DNA of 64,000 bases, taken from NCBI GenBank assembly GCA_021234155.1, contig JAJEKV010000022.1:2848728-2912727 (forward strand), written 5' to 3'. Origin of the DNA: Isoetes taiwanensis (lineage: Eukaryota; Streptophyta; Lycopodiopsida; Isoetales; Isoetaceae). The notes under the pieces were generated by a model. The model was not told where the DNA came from. It saw only the letters and a program-made list of their open reading frames with translations, and did no database searches. This document shows positions 25,083 through 35,865 of this stretch, piece after piece. Made by a program: the position numbers and the translations under genes. The stretch's first letter is position 1, and each line of letters opens with the position of its first letter.

Positions 25083-25640
25083 TTAGGGTGGGATTATCTT
25101 AATTTTTCTCTTCCATGTGATTAACACATGATGGTATGGTCTATGCGTATTAATGAGCAAAATCACTTAAATCCAAGTTATGGTATGATTGTATAATTTG
25201 TATACTTGAAGCCTTCATCCAACATTGTCTCATCCACTGGACAGCGAGTTCATGAGTTTTTCAACTTGCGTTGCATATTTTCCTAAGAATATGCTTAAAT
25301 TACTGTCCAGAGTATATGTATTGTTTCAACCTTTTTTATAAAATAGTGCTCAGCCAATGTATGAATATGAGTTGTTACGAAGGCAAATCATATTTGCACT
25401 CATGTCGCTATGCAACTCGCCAATATAGCTACTCTATCCCCCAAACCTTCACCTCAACCCTGCAATTCCGCTAGTTCTTAATTTTTTTTTATTTTGTTTA
25501 GAAGGGCTTGCCTCATGATCTGTCATTGAGTAGCAGGTATTCTTTTTCTAATTCCATTATAATACTGCGTGTATATTTATTCCCTGGTGATCCTTTTAGT
25601 CAAGGAAGACGTGCATGGTTCTATTGATGTTTGTTTCTTT
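25083..25640. other. Stretch without a recognisable gene
   Basis: AT-rich sequence upstream of the broken PPR gene. I see no gene or clear regulatory element. Confidence 0.35.
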
Positions 25641-25693
25641 GGACTTGCCAAATGCTCCAGAACTAAATTAGTTCTGGAGCATTTGGCAAGTCC
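25641..25693. repeat. Perfect 53-bp palindrome
   Basis: Bases 25641-25666 (starting GGACTTGCCAAATGCTCC) are exactly repeated as reverse complement in 25668-25693, with a single A at the centre. A transcript would fold into a hairpin of up to 26 bp with almost no loop. It sits in an open frame, but the symmetric peptide looks incidental. It is too short and too loopless for a normal plant microRNA precursor. Confidence 0.9.
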
Positions 25694-26790
25694 AGTCTCT
25701 GATGCGAAAGCTGCAAGGATGGTCTCTTTATTGCAGAGCCATAATTTTCACTGGAGCAATTGTGCAAGCTAAGGTTTAAGGATCTTTACATTTCTACATG
25801 ATTAGGGTCTGATAGAATAAGCGGCAGGGCCAAATCAATTTTTGTTCATTGCAGCTACAATTGATTTAGGAAGATGATTTGGGGCTGGATATAACAAGTT
25901 TCTGCACTTGCATAGCCGTAGATGTCGCTGGAGCGATCCTTGAAGGTAAAGTAATACAACTGCATATTATTTTTTTGGATTTTTTTTTTTTTGAATTATA
26001 AAATGATGGAACAAGGAAAAAAAGCAACAAAGTTTCATCAGGGTCGATTCAGCATGTTGGTATGTTTAGATCGATCTTCTACGCATCTAAGCCTTAGATA
26101 TCTCAATGTTTGTAAGACATGCCATGGCAAAGTTGAATGATAAATGTCATCTTTGACCTTTATAGACAGAAGTGCCATGCCACATGAGTTCAATGATAGA
26201 GGTATGCCTGATTAGGCCAATCCTCAATTATTCTTTGTTTTTATAGCTTGAGTTCTTTATGCTCGCTATGTTGGTATGCCATATCAAGGTTCAAATCCTT
26301 ACAATCAAAACTTCTTCTATTGCTACATAAATGATGTGCACCACAAGTGTGCCTTTGAGTTGCATGTATATGCCTCCATGCAATACTATTGCTGTTGCTA
26401 TTTTTGTTGCTTATTGTGAAAATGATCTGTTCACATTAGTGCTACATGGGACATGTATATTTCTTCTCACTTTTACATGATATGTATCTTCTCACTTTTA
26501 CACGATATGCATATGTGAAATAATAATAAAGCACATAAAATGCCAATTTCTTTACAACACATCTGTTGCCAGAGCAAAAGAAGGGGGAAGGTCTAAATGT
26601 ATTTTCAGAATCCTAAATTGTACCTTCTATAGATGCAGCACACTAGATTATTCCATCAGTTAGAGAGTGCAATGTTCCTTTATGGCACCTTTAAAGCTTC
26701 TACTGGGTGTATAAGTATTCACCTACGAATAGACAAGTGAAAAACTGCAATAAATGGTATTGTGAAAGTCATGATCCCAATATGTTACCA
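25694..26790. other. Stretch without a recognisable gene
   Basis: AT-rich with a T run near 25980. A near-repeat of TTCTCACTTTTACATGATATG occurs at about 26463 and 26489. No gene is recognisable. Confidence 0.35.
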
Positions 26791-26945
26791 ATGCCACGGT
26801 TCTATTGCGACAGCAATAGAACCGACATTCCTTGGATGGGGACGTCCCTTTGTCACTCCTATTTATTCAGCCTCTCTTCATTGTTCTATCATCGGCGTTC
26901 TCTTGAGCTAGATTTCTCCTTCTTCTCTATCCTATCAGTTTCCCT
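26791..26945. repeat. Repeat A, copy 1, with 12-bp-stem hairpin
   Basis: This ~155-bp sequence recurs at 32902-33058 with few differences. It starts ATGCCACGG. It contains a perfect hairpin (CGGTTCTATTGC, loop GACA, GCAATAGAACCG) at 26797-26824, followed by CATTCCTTGGATGGG. It could be one terminal repeat of a ~6.1-kb element ending near 33 kb, but the ends lack clear long-terminal-repeat features. Confidence 0.75.
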
Positions 26946-27784
26946 ACCCTATTCCTATTCTATTTTGTTTCTTTCAGCTTCTTCCTATCGTGTCTACCTA
27001 TTCTATTCTGTTGAGCATCTAATCTATTGTTACAATCGGCGCCAAAGTGCCTAGGCGGATTAAGAAGTAGGCATTCACGCTTTATTGAGTACCGGGTAGT
27101 TCTCACCCTTTTGGATTTGGCTTTGGGTCGGTGGTCTTTGGGCGGCTATGGACTATAGTTTGCAGAAACTAGTCTGATTTTGTTTGCCAAGGTTCGATAG
27201 GCGACTGTTCTTCAACATTATGGAGCGATTTTTTCTAGATAAGTTACTATTCTCTTCTATGTCTTTGTGGCACGGATTTTTCAAACGATTTGGGGCTTTA
27301 GTTTCGTAGCTTCATTTTTTCTTGGTTGTGGCCATTCCGTTGCTGCCTGAAACCCTTTTTTTGCCTATTTCTTTCCTGCCCGACCGCCTACCTACTGGGT
27401 TTGCGTGATTGAAACGATTGATAGCAAAACCCTTTGTTCTATATGCCCCGTTTCTTGCAAAGCAACCAAGTCCTTTGATTTTCGGTAGGTATTCTTTGGC
27501 TTGGGTTGATTCCACCCTTTGTTGTTTGTCTGTGGCTGTCTTCAGATCAGAGCCTATGCCACTATTCGTTTAAGAACGCATGCATCAGATGGTTTCAGAA
27601 TAACAGGGTTCCGGCCTCATAGTAGCTTCCTTCGGTTCGTTGCAGCAGGTCTGCTCGCTCTAGCTTCGATTTCCGTGGCTACTGCGGATCCCCATCAGCT
27701 AATCCGGGACTGTAACAGGGGGCTTCTGCACTTCCAGATTCGATTCTAAATAATTAGTTGTTTTTTATTTTGTGTAATGTTTGT

Positions 27785-27838
27785 TAGCGCGTTGGTAGAG
27801 TTGTATAGCTTTTGCTTTATGGTTTCAGGTTCGATGCC
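27785..27838 (+). repeat. tRNA-like internal promoter, possible SINE head
   Basis: TAGCGCGTTGG at 27785-27795 fits the RNA polymerase III A box, and GGTTCGATGCC at 27828-27838 fits the B box. Their start-to-start spacing of 43 bases is that of a tRNA. The acceptor and anticodon stems do not pair well, so this is not a functional tRNA gene. A tRNA-derived SINE or tRNA pseudogene is the likeliest reading. Confidence 0.4.
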
Positions 27839-27848
27839 TTCTTCTTCA

Positions 27849-28115
27849 TGTGCATTTTTGTGGTTGCATTGAATTAAATATATGGTTTTGCACGTTTTTA
27901 CTCTCAAGGCTTAAATACTAGTTTGCTCTAATGGGCAAGCATGCCCCCTCATAATGACCCATGTCTTTTTGCGTTTATCATGTGCATTTTTCGTGGTTGC
28001 ATTGAATTAAACATATGGTTTTGCACGTTTTACTCTCTAAGGCTTAAATACTAGTCTGCTAAGTTGTTGGTAAATGGGCAAGCACGCCCCCTCATAATGA
28101 CCCATGTCTTATATA
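27849..28115. repeat. ~130-bp tandem duplication
   Basis: Two adjacent copies share TGGTTGCATTGAATTAAA, ATATGGTTTTGCACGTTTT, GGCTTAAATACTAGT and CCCCCTCATAATGACCCATG. The copies begin at about 27849 and 27979 and differ by small indels, the second being slightly longer. They lie just after the tRNA-like sequence. Confidence 0.8.
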
Positions 28116-31106
28116 CGTTTATGAGGGCCTTTCGTATCCATTTTTTATTGCACGCATTTCGAGTATTTTCTCCCCTTTGAATACATTTGCTCTAAATTTC
28201 ACGCCCCTCGTAATGGCGCATGTCTTATATGATAATAAAAGCCTTTCATAATTCTTCATAGGCATTTTTGTCTCATGCACGTTTGGGCTCTTGATTCTTT
28301 ACATGTGGGTTGCTGTTAACAATAGAGGCCCTTCATATGCATTTTTGTGCACAACTCTTCACATGCATTTTTGTTTATTTTTTGTTTTTTCGTATGCCGG
28401 CGACTATTATTATTTTTCTTTTTATTAATTAAATTGTTCTGGTTGGAATATTTTTTGATATTGCATAATGTATCCACCATAAATCCCTCATCTTGAGTTG
28501 TGAAGTATTTGCATCGTGCGATGTCAGTCCCTCGTTGAATTTTTGAAGTATTTGCATTTGTGCAACCGCGGTCTTGGAGACGCATCTATGGTTTGTTTTG
28601 CTTAGGCATTGTTTTCTCTATGGTAAGTTTGCTCTTCACACGTGTATTTGCACCATATATTTTGTTCTTTGGATGAACCTCTACTTTGCGATGTTTGATG
28701 GTTGGTGTCTGGACGGCTACTTCGCTATTTCATAAATTTCTCTTTGCATTCTCTATGGTAGTTCGATCGTTACGCTTTGAATGCTGTGCATCATAAATTT
28801 CAATCTTCAACACAAGCATCTGTTTTGATCCATTTATACATACTTTCGGCTTGGGTGCCTCGTTAATTGTATTCCTTTTACCACGCCGATTTTTCATGTC
28901 TATAATTTGAATCCGATCTTTGCTTTTGCCTCTATATTAAGGTTAGGTTCTCATCGTGAGATCTTTGTCTAGGAGTATTATTTTTTGCATGGAGAGCCCG
29001 AAGTTTTTAGGAACATTCCTTTAGACTTGCATGTTATTAGTTGGTTTGGACTTGCACGTTTTCAACTTGTTTGTGATTCATTCCATTAGATATTACATCG
29101 AGCGGGGAGGTTACGCTCTAGTTTAGCACATGTATGACATCGACATATTTATTTCATTTGCATATTGATTTTCGTTTTGCAATTACAGTTTTAGCATTTA
29201 TTGCCTCTTCTAGCTATATATGGTTCGGTTTGGTCATATCGGTTTCATGATGGGTGATCCATTCTCTCTATTCTCGCATGCTTGTATTTTTTTCATTTGA
29301 TTTCCTAACGCATGGGCTTGTATTAGTTCATTTGTCTCATAACAAATGGAGACATATGCCTAGAGATCCTCGGTGACACAATCCGCATGGGCAAGAGTTT
29401 CTAGGAGGTATTTTTAACATTTCGTATTTATTGTCGCATTTTCAGTTTTGAAGGCCCTAGAGTTTTTCCATTTGCGGGCTATGATGTCGATATTTATTCC
29501 TTAATATTTCAATTTTGACATATGTTTGTTCTTAGGGTTATTTTTCCCTCTTGTAATCCTAGTACTTACGTTTTTTCATTTATTGTAGGACTTCCACTGT
29601 TTTCCATTATCTCTAATTTTTTCTTGTTTCATACCTACTCCACGGCTCTGGCATGCACAGATTTTACACACATCACTGTTATTTTGGTCGATTACTTGCA
29701 TTTCTTTATCTTTATGGGTGTTAGTTCGTTCATAGACCCATTTAGTCCACTCTTAGACCTTATATTTGTATTGTAATGATGTTCCTTGATGTTCTACATG
29801 GTACATGAGGTTATATTACATAGTTTTCCCTTGGTTGCGCCTCTTCCATTTGTTTTACTTAGTTCTTGTTTCTCCCTCCTTTATCCCATTTGCCACTTGC
29901 TTCGTGTTGATCCTCCGTTTAGTCATTTTCGGTCCCGCCCTTCGCGTCACCTTTCGACCTTTCCTTTTTACTCTAAGGATCTTTGAATGTCTTGGTTCCA
30001 ATTGCATTGCATTCTTGTCCTTGTCTAGTTTCATTACCTTTTTTCTTCTTGCTCCATGTCGGTCCCCTTAACCCACTTGGTTGCATTGTTTTAGTTACTC
30101 CGTTTAATCTAGTCATTTGCATCACTTTGGTACCATTCGTCCTTTCTTTGATTGTTCCTATTTTAGGTCCTTTGGATGTCTTTTCTCCAGTCGCTTCATA
30201 TTCTTATCAAGCTGTTTGGTTACATCAGTCCATCCTTCTCTAATGCTTCGTACCCCTTATGCCTTTAGTCCTACTACCCCCACCTGATCTATTAATCTCG
30301 TTTTGGTTCATTTCTCTGGTTAGCTCCTTTCCTTTATTTGATCTCATCGGATCTCTTGTTTCACTCTAAATATCATATTTCTTGACAATGCTATTGGTCT
30401 TGGGATAATCTTTTGTAGGTACGATTCCTATGCATTATTTGACATTGGGATAATCAGTTTTATTGTTATCGTATCCAGTCTGCCCCCCACCTGTTATTCA
30501 TATCTTAGTTGTACTCTTTCTTGTCGTGTTTAGTTTGTTGTAGTACTCGTTGTAGCCCATATGCATTTTGTTATTGTCATGCTTCATTGATCTTGTCTAG
30601 TTTCACTCTGACATATATCTTGCCATTGTTTATATTTATGATGTACTTGCACATTTCTTGGTTGTGTGGGCAGATCGGGTTTGATTTGTTCTAGCTATAT
30701 CCCTTCCCTCCACAAAGGTGTCTCTACGTGGCTTCTTTTTTCTCTAACGTCAATTTTTTATGCATTCGCATGGGTTCATCTATTTAGTGCATCTGATCCT
30801 TTGGTTCATAAGGTTAGTGTAGATAAAGAATCATCTTGCATGTTGCATCTTTGCTAGTTTCCCTTTGATGCTTTCTTTCTCGTTGTGAAGCCTCCACCAT
30901 TGTTTTTCCCAAAGTTTTGAGTTGTCTCTACTTGTCATAGTTTATTTTATCTATCTTTTTGGCATTGGAGATGCTATGGGTGTTGTTTTTAAGTTTGTGA
31001 CCTTTGAATTTTTTTTATTTTTTTTATTTTTTTTCCAAGTTGAAGACACATATTTAGGTCATCTTTTATTCTCATCGAGCCATTCATTTATAGAGTCACC
31101 TATCCG

Positions 31107-31143
31107 GGCCAGTATATGCCTATCATAGGACCCATCCTAGGAA
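31107..31143. repeat. Repeat B, copy 1
   Basis: A 37-39-bp sequence starting GGCCAGTATATGCCTATCAT and ending CCCATCCTAGGAA, also found at 32866-32904 and 33810-33848. It contains the palindrome CCTATCATAGG. Confidence 0.8.
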
Positions 31144-32865
31144 CGCTTGTACTACATGGCTTTTTGTTGTACTTTAGGCATTGTACATGTGCGTATCTGG
31201 TTTTAGCTAATGCATTCTGCTTCTCTAATCCTTTTTAGCATTATCACTCATTTGTTTCATTTGATCTTTGTTCCATGTATAGGATATCATATATATTGTT
31301 CGTGGTTTTGTTGTTCTAATCATCGTACCTTTTGTATGGACATGTGATATTACCTCTAGCATTTCGCCAGTAGCTTTCTCGTCTCGGTGCCAGTTGTGCA
31401 ACTATTCCAATTGGCCATATGGGCTCTAGTTTTGTTCTTTTGCTTGGTAAGTTCTTGTTCATGACATTGTTTCATTAACCCATTGTCCCTATGGCATTTT
31501 TCCTTATACTTTCATAAGTTCTTTTGATCCTTTTTGCATGCCACATTTAGTCTTTTGCTTCAGATTAACTTTTGCTTCGCATAGACATTGATCCCTTTGT
31601 GCCATTTACTCGTGGTTGTCCTTTTTATGTCGTTGTTTTAGCTGTTTTCACTCGGGTCTTTCGCTTAACTTTTCTATGCTTCTAATCATGAAGTTGTGCA
31701 CCTTTGCCAAGTGCGCTAAAATTTTTTATGCTTAGTCCAGTTTATCACAGTTTGTCTTTTTTACTCTAGGTTCTGTTTCTTTTCTTGATATCATCATTCC
31801 AGTTATTCTGTATTCCCTGGACATGTTTTTGGGTATTCTAATCCATCCATGTGCCATTGCTTCATGTGCTTTTTCCCTCCTTCTGCTCATCCTTTTTCCG
31901 TATTTTCCCTTCTTTATCTCCATTTGTTCCAGTCTATCAGTCGATTTTTTTATTTCTAGGTGTTTCATATTGGGTCACTTGGGTCACGTGGGTGTTTGTT
32001 TCTATGTCTTTCGCATTGATCCTTTGTTATCTCTATTTGTGAATTCACTCCACTTGTTCCATGTGTCCCATCGGCTTCATTTGTGCATTCTATTTTGTTG
32101 CAGTGACCTTTGTAGACTCGTTCCTCCCTTTCTTTATTCCACATTTTTAATCGCTTTTATTAGATTCTATATGCTTCATTATGGGTTTGGTGCGCTCCAT
32201 TTGCTATACACTCCTCATTATCTCGGTAGCTCCATTTGATATCATTTCTCTATTTGGTTGTTTTCTTTAGCTTATTGTTCTGTTTAGCTCTAGTAACATT
32301 ATTACTATATTAGTCACATTGGTTCCTTCTTTGGTTTCTTTGTCTTCTTGCTTCTTTTCTATTGCTAGTTAGGATAGTTTGCTTTTATAGTATCTTTGTT
32401 ACTGTAGTATTTATTGGGCATTAGTCATTTGAGATCGTTACTTTGATGTTGACATCATGTTCGTGGCTCTGTCTGCTGTTGTCCCATAGTTTCCTTCCCT
32501 CATCTCTTACTGTACTATTCCATTGTCTTCTTCATTCTTATGTTCCCGTTTCTATCTCTCATAGCATTCCTCCATCGTGTTCTCCTTCATTTTTCATTCC
32601 ATTGTTTGTATTCCAGCTTTACTTGCTCTTTCTGCTTCTTCATTGTTCCTTTGTCTCTGTCTTCTCTTTATCCCCTTTTTCCTCCATTTTTCTTAGTTTC
32701 CTCTTCCTTCGTTTTACTTTGATAGCCGTCAGCCTTATCTATGCATTCTTTTCCAGTGACCTTGTAGACTCGTTCTCCCTTTTTTTTTTATACTATTTTT
32801 CTCTTTAGCTTCTCTTCCTTTCAGTTTCCTTGCTGAGTAGTTTTTGAGTTTGTTCCTCTTCTATC

Positions 32866-32904
32866 GGCCAGTATATGCCTATCATAGGACCCATCCTAGG
32901 AATG
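32866..32904. repeat. Repeat B, copy 2, joined to repeat A
   Basis: Same sequence as at 31107. Its end, CCCATCCTAGGAATG, overlaps the start of repeat A copy 2 and is the inverted partner of CATTCCTGGATGGG inside that copy. The junction can therefore form a long nested hairpin from about 32890 to 32951. Confidence 0.8.
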
Positions 32905-33058
32905 CCACGGTTCTATTGCGACAGCAATAGAACCGACATTCCTGGATGGGGCGATCCCTTTGTCACTCCTCCTATTTATTCAGCCTCTCTTCATTGTTCT
33001 ATCATCGGCGTTCTCTTGAGCTAGATTTCTCCTTCTTCTCTATCCTATCAGTTTCCCT
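32902..33058. repeat. Repeat A, copy 2
   Basis: Near-identical to 26791-26945, including the 12-bp-stem hairpin at 32908-32935. Downstream the two copies diverge after TATCAGTTTCCCT. Confidence 0.75.
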
Positions 33059-33848
33059 CACCCTCCCTCCCTTGATAGTTTTTTCATTTGATCGTGTTCG
33101 TTATTTCCTTTTCTATGTTCTTTAAATTTGCATTCTTTATTTCCTCGGTATTGGCTTTGTAGCCTCACGGGGCATACTAGTGGTTTAATCTTTCTCGGCA
33201 TGGCATTAGTATTTTATTTATTCATTCATGTTTTCTCTCGGTGTGGCATTGTAGCCTCTGAGTCAATATTTATTATTCACGTTTTCTCTCCATATTTATT
33301 GTTTTTTCTCGGCGTGGCGTTGTAGCCTCCGAGGCAGCACTAATCGGTTGTTTTTTCCCGCGATGGTCATTCCGCGGACGGCTCCCGATTGGTCGGCTGT
33401 TGTTTCTTTCTCGGCGTGGCCCTGGAGCCTCCGAGTCTTCTTGCCTATGGCATCTAACTCATTGACGGGTTATGTTTCTTTCAGCCTTGATTCTGCAGGA
33501 TTGTTTAAGGTCTTGTGGTTGCCATGGTGCGTGGGGTCGTGCTTCAACTATTTGCTTGGGTTTCCTCAAAAACCTAAGGCATGGTTCTTCTTCCTGATGA
33601 GGAGCAGTCACCGTGTCTTCTCACCTTTGCATTGACCAAGTGGCGGATAAGACCATTTTTTATGTTGTATTCTTCAGTTTCATCATGCTCTCGATGATTG
33701 TCTAGTCCGGAGCATTTAAAGTTCATATTTCCAAATTTATCTATCCCTAGTGAGGGATCCATTTGTACTCAATGTTTTACAAAGCTCAATGAGAACACCA
33801 CTTCACTTCGGCCAGTATATGCCTATCATAGGACCCATCCTAGGAATG
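33059..33848. repeat. CTCGGCGTGGC repeats ending in repeat B copy 3
   Basis: Between 33145 and 33440 a ~29-bp motif around CTCGGCGTGGC and TAGCCTCCGAG occurs about four times with irregular spacing. Repeat B copy 3 closes the stretch at 33810-33848. Repeat A at the left and repeat B at the right frame a 0.95-kb unit that looks like a shorter version of the ~6.1-kb unit preceding it. Confidence 0.6.
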
Positions 33849-35720
33849 ACAACAATGATATTGCTACACTACTGATATAATGATTATGAAGTTTACGTCA
33901 TTGCAATATATGAAGAAATTAGTCCTTACATTAGTATTGCATAGAATCACAAATGGGTTAGAGGATATTCATAAAAGAAATCAGAATCTTTTTATTTTTG
34001 AGTTATAATGTTGTGCTTGCAGAAGCGTTAAAATATCAAAGGTTAAAATAAGGTATAAGTGAATCATATCAAGATGGGGTAATAGAGTGGGTTTTAATAA
34101 GGTGTAAATAAGTGAAAAACATACGAAGATTAGGTGGTAGAGTGGGATTTGATGCATGCTGACCGAATGCATTTTCTAGGGTGTTAAGGTCGAGTTAATT
34201 TTGGGGCAATGAAAGCAATGGAGAAGAAAAGGACGATAAGAAATGGATACAAAAGGACATTAATCTTGGGAGCTAAAAGGAGCGAGGGTCGGATTTGCAA
34301 GGGCAGAGTAGATCAACCAGCTGCAAGGGCAAATTTCGCAGAGAGCTTCTGGCAAGAATCCAACTTTGGAAAAATTCATTGGCCGATGAGGAAGAGGCCA
34401 ACGATCAATATCGAGATACATATACTTGGGCATCAATATCGAGATACATATACTTGGGCATATGTTTGCATTGTAACCATATCACTAGATCTACTATTTT
34501 TCAAGTTTATTTCCTTTTATCATGTTGTAATGTTGATTGTTTTGTGCAATAATTCCTTTTTCTTTGTACTTTTACGCCTAGAGGTACAAATGTCAATGTT
34601 GAAAATTTGCACAAAGGCTTCACCCGTATTGATATTAAAAAGAGGGTTCTGTTATTCGCCCAGATTTGGCCAATGCTATACGATTTGAAGAAAATAGCTT
34701 TGTTTCATTACATGTGCATTGAATCCCTCCCTCTATAATACCACCTATCTCCTTTTTATTCATTTCATTTTCCTCCTTCCCTCTTTCCCCTTGATTAAGG
34801 ACAAAAATACCACGCTCATGTGCATGGGGTAGCGAACGTGGAAATTAAGGAGCCCATTGCAAAGGTCAAAGAAATATTTTGCACCCATCCTTCCTATTTG
34901 TTAGCGGATGTGCCTTGAGTGAGGTAGATGGAGGATGGAGTACACGTATCTATCTATTGAGTAATGTAGTGCTTTGGTTAACCTCCAATTGTTTTCTTTT
35001 ATTAAATGACAAACAACACTGTGCACTGTTGAATTGGTGTTTTAGTAGCAAAGAAATTCACCTGTGCTGTAATGGAGCGCATTTTAGGTTCTATAAATTA
35101 TTTTGTTCTAAGACGATATATGATTTCCATTATACGAGCCTACCTTCGAGAGGAGTTGTCTCATATGTAAATCGTGAGACACGTGGACAGTTTGAATCAA
35201 TGACTCGCACATGCATTTCACTTTTACCTTGGCTAAGATGTTATCTATAGGAGAAGAGCCAAGGTATTATCTATAGGAGAAGCAAAGATATCATGGAAGC
35301 ATCTAAAAAAATACAACATTAGGCTCTTGGTGATGTGCATCATGTGAATATTTAGAGTTCCATCATGAACTGAAGTATACCAATGAACCAGGACAAGTTT
35401 TTGTGTTTTGCATTTTTGTACCTATTTTTTGTTAATGTACTTAACTACTTCTAAGAATGACATTTTGAGCATAAGTTTTATATCATCTTTCCATTTTTTT
35501 GTCTTTGGAGGTAAATTCATTGTCCCCCACATTTCTTATAAATATTGTTTTCTCTACTACAATTTATAAACATAAAGTTATGATACAATCATCAGACAAT
35601 TACAATAACAAAACTAAGTACAAAAGCAAATAATGTCAATTCTGGCGAATATAAAAAATGCTATCGATGGAAGTTGCAAATACAGACATTAAAAAATGAG
35701 TAAAAATATATGTCAGGACA
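33849..35720. other. Stretch without a recognisable gene
   Basis: AT-rich. A 28-bp tandem duplication containing ATCGAGATACATATACTTGG lies at 34406-34461. No gene is supported. Confidence 0.4.
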
Positions 35721-35723
35721 TTA

Positions 35724-35865
35724 GCCCGGCAACACCGGGCACACGTTTACTAGGACTATTTTAAAATCTTACTCCAACCTGCCATTAGCCCGGCAACACC
35801 GGGCACACGTTTACTAGTACTATTTTAAAATCTTACTCCAACCTGCCTGGGCACGCGTTTACTAG
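35724..35865 (+). mobile_element. Three tandem Helitron-like 3' ends
   Basis: A hairpin (GCCCGG, loop CAACA, CCGGGC), nine or ten bases and CTAG form an end at 35724-35753. The same end, with the ~35 bases before it (ACTATTTTAAAATCTTACTC), is repeated to 35817, and a third copy with a deleted hairpin ends at 35865. Copies two and three are followed by T as expected for Helitrons; copy one is followed by G. The body would lie to the left, but no 5' end or Rep/helicase gene is seen. Confidence 0.55.

Larger units (their letters stand above)
26946..32901. other. Pyrimidine-rich block without genes, possibly a transposon body
   Basis: About 6 kb in which T and C strongly dominate the + strand. 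Open frames are short and give Phe/Leu/Ser-rich peptides typical of composition, not of a protein. The block is framed by two copies of repeat A. Inside lie a tRNA-promoter-like sequence (27785-27838), a ~130-bp duplication (27849-28115) and one copy of repeat B (31107-31143). It would suit a large non-autonomous element, but I find no gag, pol or transposase motif. Confidence 0.4.

Noticed and set aside
25641-25693. Plant microRNA precursor
   Set aside because: A loopless 26-bp perfect hairpin lacks the terminal loop and mismatches of normal precursors.
27785-27838. A functional tRNA gene
   Set aside because: A and B boxes fit, but the acceptor and anticodon stems do not pair.
26791-33058. 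LTR retrotransposon with repeat A as its LTRs
   Set aside because: No convincing TG...CA ends, primer-binding site, target duplication or gag/pol motif.
28316-33900. Hydrophobic open frames suggesting membrane proteins
   Set aside because: The Phe/Leu/Ser-rich peptides follow from the T- and C-rich strand. There is no family match and no conserved spacing of helices.
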